A DNA stretch of 64,000 nucleotides from G965230065 sp965230065 (GCA_965230065.1 OZ245942.1:1860001-1924000), one strand, 5' to 3'. Shown: positions 17,956 through 27,024, counted from the first letter of the stretch. Program-made: numbers and translations. The notes: generated from the sequence alone by a model not told the origin.

Positions 17956-19011
17956 TTAAGAAATACCTAAAATTTTACGGTTGCGGGCTTCATCGCTGCC
18001 AGCCCCGGCAAAATCGTCAAAGGCTTTTTCGGTTACCTGAATGATGTGGGAGTCAATGAAAGGGGCACCTTCAATCGCACCTTGCTCGGGGTGTTTCAAG
18101 CAGCATTCCCATTCCAGTACGGCCCAGCCGTCGAACCCATGTTGGGTAAGTTTACTGAAAATAGAACTAAAGTCAACTTGCCCGTCACCCAAAGAGCGGA
18201 AGCGGCCGGGGCGATCCACCCAATCCTGATAACCACCATACACACCAGAGCGGCCGGTGGGATTAAATTCAGCATCTTTTACATGGAACATTTTTATAAA
18301 TTCGTGATAAATATCAATATAATCCAGGTAATCCAGTTGTTGCAATACAAAGTGGCTGGGGTCGTAAAGGATATTGACACGGGCATGGTTGCCAGTGGCT
18401 TCACGGAAACGCTCAAAAGTAACACCATCGTGCAGGTCTTCACCAGGGTGGATTTCGTAACAAACATCCACACCTTGTTCATCAAAAGCATTCAAAATAG
18501 GCAGCCATCGGTCGGCCAGTTCTTTAAAGCCAACATCTACCATGCCGGCAGGACGCTGTGGCCAGGGGTACATGGTGGGCCACAGAAAGGCACCTGAAAA
18601 AGTAGCATGTACATCAATACCAAAATTACGGCTGGCTTTGGCCGCGTATTTCATTTGCTGAATGGCCCATTCGGTGCGTGCTTTTGGGTTGCCGTGCACC
18701 TCTTCAGGGGCAAAAGCATCAAACATGGTGTCGTACGCGGGGTGAACGGCCACCAATTGCCCTTGCAGGTGGGTAGAAAGCTCGGTTATTTCCACACCGG
18801 CTTCTTTCGCCACGCCTTTCAGTTCATCGCAATAATCTTTGCTTTCAGCAGCCTTTTTCAGGTCAATACAGCGCGGATCAAAAGTAGGGATTTGTACCCC
18901 TTTGTAGCCTGCTTCGGCCATCCATTCGCAAATGTTTTTGAAATTATTGAAAGGCGCATCGTCGCTCATAAACTGCGCTAAAAAAACGGCAGGTCCTTTG
19001 ATAGTTTTCAT
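17956..19011 (-). CDS. Sugar phosphate isomerase/epimerase (TIM barrel, AP-endonuclease 2 family)
   Basis: The protein has 351 residues, cytoplasmic, with no signal. The xylose-isomerase-like TIM barrel shows the metal ligands in order: CYEIHPGEDLH, YDPSHFVLQQLDYLDYI, MFHVKDAEF and AVLEWECC. The N-terminus (FNNFKNICEWMAEAGYKGVQIPTFDPR) is typical of the clade found with DUF1080 and ThuA genes. It is the first gene of the minus-strand operon, 20 bp before the DUF1080 gene. It probably isomerises or epimerises the released keto-sugar; the substrate is not known. Confidence 0.9.
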   Translation of the reverse strand: MKTIKGPAVFLAQFMSDDAPFNNFKNICEWMAEAGYKGVQIPTFDPRCIDLKKAAESKDYCDELKGVAKEAGVEITELSTHLQGQLVAVHPAYDTMFDAFAPEEVHGNPKARTEWAIQQMKYAAKASRNFGIDVHATFSGAFLWPTMYPWPQRPAGMVDVGFKELADRWLPILNAFDEQGVDVCYEIHPGEDLHDGVTFERFREATGNHARVNILYDPSHFVLQQLDYLDYIDIYHEFIKMFHVKDAEFNPTGRSGVYGGYQDWVDRPGRFRSLGDGQVDFSSIFSKLTQHGFDGWAVLEWECCLKHPEQGAIEGAPFIDSHIIQVTEKAFDDFAGAGSDEARNRKILGIS

Positions 19012-19217
19012 AGTTGTTTAAGGTTTTTTACAAGGTTAATGTGAAAAATAGGGATACTAAAATAGAGGATATTTTATGGTATTCCAATTGTATAAAAAAA
19101 TCTATCCATATCGGGAATGAAATTGATTGCCAGACAGGTAGGAATTATATTTACAGAAGAATTAAAACCCCGGAAATATACTGAAAGTAAAATGTGGATT
19201 TTTGCAACTTGGTAATG

Positions 19218-19232
19218 AAACTTCCGAAGTTT
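19218..19232. repeat. Short palindrome AAACTTCCGAAGTTT (copy 1 of 3)
   Basis: A 15-bp odd palindrome with 7-bp arms around a central C, between the divergent sugar operon and the next gene. The same sequence occurs at 27195-27209 and 27246-27260. It may be a REP-type element or a regulator site. Confidence 0.6.
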
Positions 19233-19254
19233 TGCCAGTCTGAAGCAAATTATT

Positions 19255-19638
19255 ATGAAAATCAGGATAAAAGGAAACAGCATAAGACTACGCCTTACAC
19301 AAACAGAGGTGGAGCATATCAATAATGGGCAAAAAGTACAAGAAAGTGTACCTTTTGGAAAAGGTCTGCCAACGTTTCAGTACGCACTATTGGTAGAACC
19401 CAATGCAGATAAAATTTTGGCTGAGTATGCAGGGCATACCGTCAAAATCAGCCTCCCCCAAAACCAGGCAAAGCAGTGGGCAAGTACCGATCAGGTTGGT
19501 TTGGAAGAAAATATTGATTGGGAAGACGGCACCTCCATGCACATTTTGGTAGAAAAAGATTTCCAATGCCTGCACAAACGGCCCAACGAAGATGAAAGCG
19601 ATAATTTTTTGAACCCGGCGGCGGATGGAGAACGATAA
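19255..19638 (+). CDS. Conserved Bacteroidota hypothetical protein, small
   Basis: The protein has 127 residues, acidic at the C-terminus, with no signal or membrane segment. It begins MKIRIKGNSIRLRLTQTEVE and includes FQYALLVEPN and GLEENIDWEDGTSMHILVEKDFQCL. The pattern resembles a small beta-rich Bacteroidota family that is annotated only as a domain of unknown function (possibly DUF7009). The start at 19255 is well supported by the basic N-terminus. It is followed 22 bp later by the hairpin in front of the ATPase gene. Confidence 0.75.
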   Translation: MKIRIKGNSIRLRLTQTEVEHINNGQKVQESVPFGKGLPTFQYALLVEPNADKILAEYAGHTVKISLPQNQAKQWASTDQVGLEENIDWEDGTSMHILVEKDFQCLHKRPNEDESDNFLNPAADGER

Positions 19639-19660
19639 TCATCTTATATCTGGAATCGAA

Positions 19661-19697
19661 CCCTGCAAATTTAACATTAAATGTTAAATTTGCAGGG
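19661..19697 (+). promoter_or_regulatory. Perfect 17-bp inverted repeat ending at the ATPase start codon
   Basis: The arms are CCCTGCAAATTTAACAT (19661-19677) and its exact complement at 19681-19697, with a 3-nt loop TAA. The next base is the A of the ATG at 19698. In RNA this would form a very stable hairpin that hides any ribosome-binding site; in DNA it would be an operator for a dimeric repressor. Confidence 0.8.
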
Positions 19698-20882
19698 ATG
19701 ATTCCAAGAAGGTTAGAAAAAAAGATAACGGAAACGCTGAAGTCAACCTCCTCTGTGGCCCTGATGGGACCACGGCAGGTGGGCAAAACTACCCTGGCTT
19801 TTCATATTTCTAAAAACTTTCCGTCTGTATATCTGGACCTCGAAAACCCCCGGGACCTTCAAAAAGTAAGCGATATTGAAGCTTTCCACACAGGCAACAG
19901 AAACAAACTGATTATTCTTGATGAGGTGCAGCGGTTGCCAGGTGTATTTGCCCCAATCCGCGGAATTATTGATGCAAGAAGAAGGGAAGGAGATGATACA
20001 GGGCTGTTTTTGTTCCTGGGATCGGCCTCGATAGAACTTTTACAACAATCAAGCGAAACCCTGGCAGGACGGATTTCCTACATCGAGCTATATCCGGTTG
20101 ATGCATTGGAATATCTGGAAGGAGAAGAGAACAACCAAAAACTCAATACTTTATGGGTAAGAGGAGGGTTTCCTGATAGCCTGCTAGCCGAAAATGATAA
20201 CCAAAGTCTGGATTGGAGGTACGATTTTATCAAAACTTATCTGGAGAGAGATATTCCGCAACTTGGCCCCCGTGTTCCGGCAACAACCCTGGAGCGCTTC
20301 TGGGCTATGTTGGCGCATAGTCAGGGCAACACAGTTAATGCCTCTAAATTGGCAGCCAATATCGATGTGTCCAGTGTTACGGTAGGCCGCTATATTGATT
20401 TGCTGGTGGACTTATTACTGATTAGAAAATTACAACCCTGGACGTTTAATATGAAAAAGAGACTGGTGAAATCCCCCAGGATATACGTGAGGGATAGTGG
20501 AATTGTGCATGCCCTGCTCAACATCCCGGCTTATAACGATTTGCTGGGGCATCCGGTAGTTGGGAAAAGTTGGGAAGGGTTTGTGATAGAAAATATCATG
20601 GCCGTATTACCACGGCGGGTGCGGCCGTATTATTATCGTACGGCAGGTGGGGCAGAAATTGACCTTATTTTGGAATTTGGAACCCAAGAGCGGTGGGCCA
20701 TTGAAATCAAACGCAGCACTTCCCCTTCATTATCAAAAGGGTTCTTTGAAGCTTGCGATGATATAACAGCCAGCAGAAAATATGTCATTTATGCCGGAAA
20801 TGATGAGTTTCCCATGGAAAATGAAGTAACAGCCATTTCCCTGATGGGTTTTATGGAAATACTTCAGGCATTGAAAGCGTAA
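19698..20882 (+). CDS. AAA ATPase with DUF4143 domain
   Basis: The protein has 394 residues. Walker A is LMGPRQVGKTTLA (about 23-35) and Walker B with sensor is LIILDEVQRLPGVFAPIRGIID. GSASIELL and LAGRISYIELYP follow, as in the AAA_14 family. A winged-helix segment (ASKLAANIDVSSVTVGRYIDLLVDLLLIRKL) leads into DUF4143, with GKSWEGFVIENI and the nuclease-like core YYRTAGGAEIDLILEF...WAIEIKRS. These proteins are common in Bacteroidota and archaea; their cellular role is not established. The palindrome at the start codon suggests tight control. Confidence 0.92.
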   Translation: MIPRRLEKKITETLKSTSSVALMGPRQVGKTTLAFHISKNFPSVYLDLENPRDLQKVSDIEAFHTGNRNKLIILDEVQRLPGVFAPIRGIIDARRREGDDTGLFLFLGSASIELLQQSSETLAGRISYIELYPVDALEYLEGEENNQKLNTLWVRGGFPDSLLAENDNQSLDWRYDFIKTYLERDIPQLGPRVPATTLERFWAMLAHSQGNTVNASKLAANIDVSSVTVGRYIDLLVDLLLIRKLQPWTFNMKKRLVKSPRIYVRDSGIVHALLNIPAYNDLLGHPVVGKSWEGFVIENIMAVLPRRVRPYYYRTAGGAEIDLILEFGTQERWAIEIKRSTSPSLSKGFFEACDDITASRKYVIYAGNDEFPMENEVTAISLMGFMEILQALKA

Positions 20883-20884
20883 TC

Positions 20885-21475
20885 CTACCCTTCCAACGCC
20901 TCCTTAATCAACTTCCCTTCCCTTTCAGAAAAGGAAAGTTGCAAAGCCGCTTTGTGCGCTTTTTCCGACATTTTTTTCCAGGTTTTCTGTACAATGTCAA
21001 CAATCTTATCGTCAGGGTGTTTGGCAGAAAATTCGGCGAAATAGTATTTCAGGAAAACGAGGCAGATGACATCTTCCAGGGTTTGCACTTCGGGGTCGGT
21101 TTTTAGGCGGCGTTTTTGCAGCAGTTCCACCACTCGCTGAATGGTATCTTCATCATATCCATGCTTTTGCATAATATCAGCGGCAATTTCCCCATGCATT
21201 TTTTTGAGTTCGGTACGCCAAAGCAGGTAACCTTTCCGGTCCATGGGGTATGTTTCCCGAGGGATTTCCCAACGGCGGATGTGCTGGCAGCGGGCAGCCA
21301 GTTGCAAAGCTTCTGAGGCTTCCGGGGCAAAATCGTTCAGCATTTCGGTCATGCGTTGGGCATACAATAACTCCTTGGGTACTTCTTTACCGCCGTCTTT
21401 TTCCAGATGCGGATCCTGCGCATTGGCAGCATCAAAAGCTTTGATAGTTTCGGAAAATCTCTGTTGATTTTGCAT
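20885..21475 (-). CDS. DUF4202 family protein
   Basis: The protein has 196 residues, soluble and helical. It has the characteristic block HIRRWEIPRETYPMDRKGYLLWRTELKKMHGEIAADIM, followed by DVICLVFLKYYFAEFSAKHPDDKI and WKKMSEKAHKAAL. The conserved His and Asp residues suggest an HD-like metal site, but no activity is known. Some database entries call it a glutamyl-tRNA synthetase; nothing in the sequence supports that. It is convergent with the ATPase gene, with a 2-bp gap. Confidence 0.9.
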   Translation of the reverse strand: MQNQQRFSETIKAFDAANAQDPHLEKDGGKEVPKELLYAQRMTEMLNDFAPEASEALQLAARCQHIRRWEIPRETYPMDRKGYLLWRTELKKMHGEIAADIMQKHGYDEDTIQRVVELLQKRRLKTDPEVQTLEDVICLVFLKYYFAEFSAKHPDDKIVDIVQKTWKKMSEKAHKAALQLSFSEREGKLIKEALEG

Positions 21476-21556
21476 ATTGAAGTAGGTTATCTTTTACTTT
21501 ACAAAAGTACCACCTGCAAGGTATAAACCATTCCTCACTTCCTGAAATTTATCTGT

Positions 21557-22885
21557 ATGATACCAGTTACTCTAAAAAATCATGATTTGCTACACCTGCC
21601 GCACCTCCTTATTAAAAAACGAAATGCCCACTTAAACCACAGAATAAAGATAAATTTACTAATAACCCTTTTTCTCTTCACGATAATATTAGGGTGTAAA
21701 CAACCAAATGGCAATGCTGCTTCCGGGAAAGCGCTACCCGAATGGAATTTTGAAAGAATCGTGATAGACTCCACTTTCAACCGGGGCTATCAGGTAACCG
21801 CAGCCGATTTTAACAACGATGGTAAACCGGATATAGCCGCTGTATCTGACCGGGAAAATGAAGTAGTTTGGTACGAAAACCCAACCTGGGAGCCGCACAT
21901 CATCAGTAATGCCACCGAAAATAATATTGACCTGGCCCCTTATGACATCAATGCGGATGGACATATCGATTTGGCCCTGGCCTGCCGGTTTGCTCTGGGC
22001 AACTCTCTGGAAGGAGGATATGTGTACTGGCTGGAAAATCCCGGAAGTAATGACAAATTATGGGAAAAGTTTTTTATTGATTCTATCCCCACTACCCACC
22101 GCATTCGTTGGACTGATGTGGATGGAAATGGAAAACCGGAATTAATCAACCTGCCCATTATCGGCATTGGGGCAGAAGCCTCTGAATATGATGTTTCATT
22201 GGATATGGTAAGTTATAAAATTCCGGAAAACCCAAAAACACACATTTGGGCAAAAACAGTCATCGATTCCAGCCTGCACATGGCGCATGGCATTTCTGTT
22301 GAACAATTTACAAAAGACAACAATCCGGATATCCTTACCGCTAGTTTTGAAGGCGTAATGATGTACACTTTTTCTGAAAAAGAATGGAAAAAAAAACATG
22401 TAGGTGCTGGAGATACCAGCCCCCGGCCGAAGCAAGGGGCCAGTGAAGTAGGGCTTGGCCATTTGGGCGAAAAACAAGGCCCATTCATTGCCACCATCGA
22501 GCCCTGGCACGGGCATCAGGTAGTGGTGTATACCCCCGGAAATAATGAAAAAGAACTTTGGCAACGGGAAATTATCGATACCACATTTGTAGACGGCCAT
22601 GCCATCCGTTGTGCAGACCTGAACAATGATGGTATTTCAGAAATTATTGCCGGGCACCGAAGTGTCGGGCACCGAGGTGAAGGTTATAACTTGTACATTT
22701 TTCATTACGATGTACAAAACAAAAATTGGTTACGCTACCCACTGGATGAAGGGGGCATGTCTGCTGCCGGGCTATTTATTGTGGATGTAGATGAAGATGG
22801 TTACGCTGACATTGCCGCCAGCGGAAGCAGGACCAATAACGTAGTGCTTTACAGGAATTTGATGGGTAAAAGTGCCAAAAAGTAA
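21557..22885 (+). CDS. FG-GAP / VCBS repeat lipoprotein
   Basis: The protein has 442 residues. A hydrophobic stretch ends with a good lipobox ILGC (Cys 47), but the n-region before it is unusually long (about 30 residues), so the true start may lie further in. Five Asp-rich calcium loops mark FG-GAP beta-propeller blades: DFNNDGKPDI, DINADGHIDL, DVDGNGKPEL, DLNNDGISEI and DVDEDGYADI. Such proteins sit on the outer membrane and are often linked to sugar or protein binding. It is convergent with the SUMT gene. No substrate can be inferred. Confidence 0.85.
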   Translation: MIPVTLKNHDLLHLPHLLIKKRNAHLNHRIKINLLITLFLFTIILGCKQPNGNAASGKALPEWNFERIVIDSTFNRGYQVTAADFNNDGKPDIAAVSDRENEVVWYENPTWEPHIISNATENNIDLAPYDINADGHIDLALACRFALGNSLEGGYVYWLENPGSNDKLWEKFFIDSIPTTHRIRWTDVDGNGKPELINLPIIGIGAEASEYDVSLDMVSYKIPENPKTHIWAKTVIDSSLHMAHGISVEQFTKDNNPDILTASFEGVMMYTFSEKEWKKKHVGAGDTSPRPKQGASEVGLGHLGEKQGPFIATIEPWHGHQVVVYTPGNNEKELWQREIIDTTFVDGHAIRCADLNNDGISEIIAGHRSVGHRGEGYNLYIFHYDVQNKNWLRYPLDEGGMSAAGLFIVDVDEDGYADIAASGSRTNNVVLYRNLMGKSAKK

Positions 22886-22922
22886 AACAGGCATCTGGTG
22901 CCGTTCTAAAATACCTATGCGG

Positions 22923-22971
22923 AATCGGTCTGACCGCTATTTTCAGAGGCACAAGAGCGGTCTGACCGATT
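22923..22971. repeat. Nested palindrome built from CGGTCTGACCG
   Basis: The arms are AATCGGTCTGACCGCT (22923-22938) and AGCGGTCTGACCGATT (22956-22971), complementary except at the central base. Each arm contains CGGTCTGACCG, itself an odd palindrome, so the site is at once a direct and an inverted repeat. It lies between two convergent genes and looks like a REP-type element. Confidence 0.7.
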
Positions 22972-23067
22972 GGGAATATTGTTTTTTTACCTACGGCACT
23001 ACTTGCCTGTTTACCCCAAACTGTACTGCAAAGGCTGGGTTATGCGAGACCTCCGTTCAACGAAAGC

Positions 23068-23829
23068 TCAGGCAATTATCCCCTTTACCAACTTTTGCAA
23101 CTCCCATTGCGGATGTGCCTCCACTACTGCCCCAATCACAATAATGGCCGGGGAACTTAACTGCTGCTTTACCACAGTTTCGTGAATGGTTTTCAGGGAA
23201 CCTACGCCTACTTGCTCATCATCACGCGTACCATTTTGAATAATGGCAATGGGTTCTTGGGCACTGCGGTGTTTGGCAAACAATTCCGTAATAAGTTCTA
23301 GTTTTTTCATGCCCATCAATATCACCACCGTGGCAGTGGATTGGGCAGCCAGTTGCATATCTTTAGATAAGTTTCCCTCCCGGGTTGTGCCAGTTACTAC
23401 CCAAAAGCTTTCACTTTTTCCCCGGCTGGTAAGTGGTATATTTTGCAGGGCAGGCACTGACAAAGCACTGCTGATGCCCGGAATAATTTGCACTTCAACG
23501 CCATGGGCCAGGGCATACTCTTTTTCTTCCTGTCCCCGCCCAAAAACAAAAGGGTCGCCCCCTTTGAGCCGCACCACATGCCCGTGTTCATGAGCAAGCT
23601 CCACTATCATCCGGTTAATTTTTCGCTGCTGAAAGGCATGCTGGCCGGCACGTTTACCTACAAAAATTTTAAGTGAATGTGGATGGGCATATTCCAACAA
23701 AGCAGGATTCGCCAAAGCGTCATACAAAATTACATCCGCAGCCTCTAGCGTTTTGATGGCTTTTAATGTGATCAGTTCAGGGTCACCGGGGCCAGCACCT
23801 ACCAGGCTTAGTTTGGGAGACTTTATCAT
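23068..23829 (-). CDS. cobA: Uroporphyrinogen-III C-methyltransferase (SUMT)
   Basis: The protein has 253 residues. It methylates uroporphyrinogen III twice with SAM to give precorrin-2, the branch to siroheme and cobalamin. The motifs are LVGAGPGDPELITLKA, ILYDALANP, VVRLKGGDPFVFGRGQEE and the IPGISSALSVPA region. There is no fused CysG oxidase/ferrochelatase domain, so those steps need another gene. It is divergent from nirB, whose product needs siroheme, so the link is functional. Confidence 0.95.
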   Translation of the reverse strand: MIKSPKLSLVGAGPGDPELITLKAIKTLEAADVILYDALANPALLEYAHPHSLKIFVGKRAGQHAFQQRKINRMIVELAHEHGHVVRLKGGDPFVFGRGQEEKEYALAHGVEVQIIPGISSALSVPALQNIPLTSRGKSESFWVVTGTTREGNLSKDMQLAAQSTATVVILMGMKKLELITELFAKHRSAQEPIAIIQNGTRDDEQVGVGSLKTIHETVVKQQLSSPAIIVIGAVVEAHPQWELQKLVKGIIA

Positions 23830-23855
23830 AACAAATTTTCAGATCGGTTAATGAG

Positions 23856-23889
23856 GCGGTTGCGCCGACAACCCGGTCACTGAACCGCT
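23856..23889. repeat. 34-bp double-hairpin repeat (copy 1)
   Basis: Hairpin 1 is GGTTG-6-CAACC and hairpin 2 is CGGT-6-ACCG. A second copy at 41306-41339 differs at 6 of 34 positions. One pair of changes is compensatory in hairpin 1 (T-A to C-G), and two other changes leave G-U wobbles in hairpin 2. This supports a folded RNA or DNA element. Confidence 0.65.
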
Positions 23890-23934
23890 CATACAAAGAT
23901 AAAACATTCTAATGGGAAAAGGGTAGTACTTTTT

Positions 23935-23981
23935 TACGTAATTAAAAGTAAATTTAAAAAATTTTTACGTATAATTACGTA
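23935..23981. promoter_or_regulatory. TACGTA operator cluster upstream of nirB
   Basis: TACGTA occurs at 23935-23940, 23966-23971 and 23976-23981. The last two are separated by 4 bp (10 bp centre to centre). The first is 31 bp from the second, so all lie on about the same face of the helix. The same TACGTA-N4-TACGTA arrangement precedes the sensor kinase gene at 27353-27368. It is a candidate binding site for the NarL-like regulator encoded downstream. Confidence 0.55.
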
Positions 23982-24074
23982 ATTTAAATATTTTTTTCGT
24001 TATTTGCTTTCTCAACAGAATATTATGCATATAAAAAATGATATTTCAGTAAATAAAATTGTAAAATCATAAAT

Positions 24075-26567
24075 ATGAAAAGTGTTGTTGTTATTGGAAA
24101 CGGAATGGTGGGCTACAAATTTTGCGAGAAACTACGAAAAAAAGCGGGTTCTGAGCAGTTTTATCAGATTACCGTATTTGGAGAAGAACCCCGCCCAGCC
24201 TATGACCGGGTACATTTGAGTGCTTTTTTCTCGGGAACAACGGCCGAAGAACTTGCCATGGCACCTGCTTCATGGTACACAGAAAATCACATAGACCTGA
24301 GAATGGGAGAGCTGGTTACTGAAATAGACCGGGAGACAAAATCCATACGTACCCACAAAGGCACCGAAGTGAAATATGACACACTCGTTTTTGCCACAGG
24401 TTCGTCTCCATTTGTGCCACCCATTGAGGGAACTGACAAAAAAGGTGTATTTGTATACCGCACCATCGAGGACCTGGAAGCCATGATTGCTTACGGAAAA
24501 AAAGTAACCAAAGCTGCCGTTATGGGTGGGGGCTTACTTGGTCTGGAAGCTGCTAAAGCTGTGCTGGACATGAACCTGGAAACCCACGTGATAGAATTTG
24601 CCTCCCGTCTGATGCCCCGGCAGTTGGATGATGCAGGCTCAGCTGTATTACAAGCGAAACTTGAGGCTTTGGGAATCAGTGTGCATTTGGGGAAAAACAC
24701 AAAATCTATAGAAGGGAATGGAAAATTAGAAGGCTTACACTTTACAGACGGCAGCCAGCTTGATGTTGAAATGCTCGTAATTTCAGCAGGCATCAGGGCA
24801 AGGGACGAGCTTGCAAAACAGTGTGGCCTTGCAACCGGCAAGCGGGGCGGTATTGTGGTAAATGAAAAAATGCAAAGCACTGACCCTGATATTTTTGCCA
24901 TTGGAGAAGTAGCTTCATGTGAAGAAATGACGTACGGCCTGGTAGCCCCTGGTTACGAAATGGCTGATATTGTAGTAGAACAACTCACCGGAAATCATGA
25001 AAAGCAATTTCTGGGCTTTGACATGTCTACCAAACTCAAGCTAATTGGGGTAGATGTTGCCAGCTTTGGCGACCCCTTTGGGGAAACAGAAGCCTGCCGA
25101 ACGATTGTTTATGAAGATGCGGTTAAAGGTGTTTATAAAAGGGTTAACATTTCAGAAGATGGTAAAAGGCTGGTAGGTGGCATGCTGGTGGGCGATGCTG
25201 AAGCTTATAATATGCTGTTGCAAATGGCAAAAACCGGCATGGCGTTGCCTCCCAACCCCGAAGACCTGATTTTGGGAGCAAGAGGAGGCGAAAGTGCCGG
25301 ACAAGGCGTGGAAAACCTGCCCGACGATGCCCAGGTTTGTTCCTGCGAAAATGTATCCAAAGGGGACATTTGTGGGATTATTAAAGACGGTACCGCCACC
25401 AATGTAGCCGAAATTAAAGCCTGTACCAAAGCTGGAACGGGCTGTGGCGGATGTATGCCCATGGTAACGGATCTGTACCACGAAACGCTCAAATCAATGG
25501 GCCAGCGGGTGCGTAAGGTAATTTGTGAACATTTTGACTATACCCGCCAGGAGCTTTTTGACCTGGTAAAAGTAAACAAAATAAAATCTTACGACGAGCT
25601 GCTGGACAAGTACGGTGAAGGTGACGGATGTGAAACCTGCAAGCCTGCCGTGGCCTCCATTCTTGCCAGCATTTGGAATGAACTTATTACTGAGCAGGAT
25701 ACCATTCAGGATACCAACGACCGCTTTCTGGCCAATATTCAGCGGGGCGGCACCTACTCAGTTGTGCCTCGCATAGCCGGGGGGGAAATAACCCCCGAAA
25801 AATTAATGGTGATTGCTAGGGTGGGTATGAAATATAACCTTTATACCAAAATTACCGGAGGCCAGCGCATCGACCTGTTCGGAGCACGGTTAGACCAACT
25901 GCCCGACATTTGGGAAGAACTGATAGAAGCCGGGTTTGAAAGCGGGCATGCTTACGGAAAATCGTTAAGAACGGTGAAAAGCTGCGTAGGCTCTACCTGG
26001 TGCCGCTACGGACTGCACGATTCTGTTTCTTTTGCTATAGAAATAGAAGACCGATACAAAGGATTGCGGGCGCCACATAAATTGAAATCTGCCGTTTCAG
26101 GCTGTATTCGTGAGTGTGCTGAGGCGCAAAGCAAAGACTTTGGCATCATTGCTACTGAAAAGGGTTGGAACATTTACGTATGCGGAAACGGTGGTGCCAA
26201 ACCACAGCACGCCCAACTGCTGGCCAACGACGTGGATAGCGAAACCTGCATCAAATACCTGGACCGCTTCCTGATGTTTTACATAAAAACTGCCGAACCC
26301 CTCACTCGCACCGCCACCTGGCTCAACAAACTGGAAGGCGGCATGGATTATTTGAAGGATGTGGTGGTAAACGATTGCCTGGGCATAGGCGAACAACTGG
26401 AAAAAGAAATGCAAACCACCCTGGCTGTTTACAAATGCGAGTGGACAGAGGTGGTAAAAAGCCCGGAATTGCGGGCCAAATTCAAACACTTTATCAATGC
26501 TGATGAAGCAGACCCAACTATCAACTTTAATGAAATGCGTGGACAAAAAGTACCAGCACCCTGGTGA
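24075..26567 (+). CDS. nirB: NADH-dependent nitrite reductase, large subunit
   Basis: The protein has 830 residues, full length. It reduces nitrite to ammonia with NAD(P)H. The order is: FAD/NAD(P)-binding pyridine-nucleotide-disulfide oxidoreductase domain (VIGNGMVGYKFCEKL; PRPAYDRVHLSAFF; GGGLLGLEAAKA), BFD-like [2Fe-2S] domain with Cys residues at about 421-460 (CSCENVSKGDICG, GTGCGGC), then the nitrite/sulfite reductase ferredoxin-like half domain and the 4Fe4S-siroheme domain (TVKSCVGSTWCRYGLHDS about 635-650 and GCIRECAEAQSKDFGI about 676-690). It is cytoplasmic. Upstream are TACGTA sites; nirD follows. Confidence 0.97.
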   Translation: MKSVVVIGNGMVGYKFCEKLRKKAGSEQFYQITVFGEEPRPAYDRVHLSAFFSGTTAEELAMAPASWYTENHIDLRMGELVTEIDRETKSIRTHKGTEVKYDTLVFATGSSPFVPPIEGTDKKGVFVYRTIEDLEAMIAYGKKVTKAAVMGGGLLGLEAAKAVLDMNLETHVIEFASRLMPRQLDDAGSAVLQAKLEALGISVHLGKNTKSIEGNGKLEGLHFTDGSQLDVEMLVISAGIRARDELAKQCGLATGKRGGIVVNEKMQSTDPDIFAIGEVASCEEMTYGLVAPGYEMADIVVEQLTGNHEKQFLGFDMSTKLKLIGVDVASFGDPFGETEACRTIVYEDAVKGVYKRVNISEDGKRLVGGMLVGDAEAYNMLLQMAKTGMALPPNPEDLILGARGGESAGQGVENLPDDAQVCSCENVSKGDICGIIKDGTATNVAEIKACTKAGTGCGGCMPMVTDLYHETLKSMGQRVRKVICEHFDYTRQELFDLVKVNKIKSYDELLDKYGEGDGCETCKPAVASILASIWNELITEQDTIQDTNDRFLANIQRGGTYSVVPRIAGGEITPEKLMVIARVGMKYNLYTKITGGQRIDLFGARLDQLPDIWEELIEAGFESGHAYGKSLRTVKSCVGSTWCRYGLHDSVSFAIEIEDRYKGLRAPHKLKSAVSGCIRECAEAQSKDFGIIATEKGWNIYVCGNGGAKPQHAQLLANDVDSETCIKYLDRFLMFYIKTAEPLTRTATWLNKLEGGMDYLKDVVVNDCLGIGEQLEKEMQTTLAVYKCEWTEVVKSPELRAKFKHFINADEADPTINFNEMRGQKVPAPW

Positions 26568-26584
26568 TTGATTGCTAGTCCATG

Positions 26585-26631
26585 AGCAACCGGGTGTTTT
26601 GATCTGTCTTATCCATCCGGTTGCTTTTTTT
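26585..26631 (+). terminator. Intercistronic terminator/attenuator between nirB and nirD
   Basis: AGCAACCGG at 26585-26593 pairs with CCGGTTGCT at 26617-26625 (9 bp, 23-nt loop), followed by a run of T. It lies inside a gene pair that is normally one operon, 19 bp before the nirD ATG. It may reduce nirD expression or stabilise the nirB mRNA 3' end. Confidence 0.7.
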
Positions 26632-26649
26632 CCCAAAAAAATCAAAATA

Positions 26650-27024
26650 ATGATAGCATTAGAAGAATACAAAACAGTAACCTTGGATAAAGTAAAACAT
26701 TGGCACAAAGTGTCGGAAGTTTCGGCCTTTCCTACCAACGGCGGGGCTTGTGTGTCGTACAAGGGCAAACAAATAGCCGTTTATAACTTTACCCGCCGCA
26801 ACGAGTGGTATGCCTGCCAAAACCTGTGCCCGCACAAAATGCAGATGATATTATCGCGTGGCATGATTGGTTCTGAAAAAGGCGAACCCAAAGTGGCGTG
26901 TCCGTACCACAAAAAAACCTTTTCCCTCAAAACCGGCGAAAACCTCAATGGCACCGAATGCGAGATTGCCACCTATCCTGTAAAAGTAGAAGATAACTGT
27001 GTCTTCGTAGGGTTTGAAGATTAA
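26650..27024 (+). CDS. nirD: Nitrite reductase small subunit (Rieske-type NirD)
   Basis: The protein has 124 residues. The Rieske [2Fe-2S] ligands are all present: CPH in NLCPHKMQM and CPYH in ACPYHKKTF. Some NirD proteins, such as that of E. coli, lack these ligands, so this one belongs to the cluster-binding type. The open frame reaches back to 26572, but those codons lie over the terminator hairpin. The ATG at 26650 (MIALEEYKTV) is the proper start. It is the partner of NirB. Confidence 0.93.
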   Translation: MIALEEYKTVTLDKVKHWHKVSEVSAFPTNGGACVSYKGKQIAVYNFTRRNEWYACQNLCPHKMQMILSRGMIGSEKGEPKVACPYHKKTFSLKTGENLNGTECEIATYPVKVEDNCVFVGFED

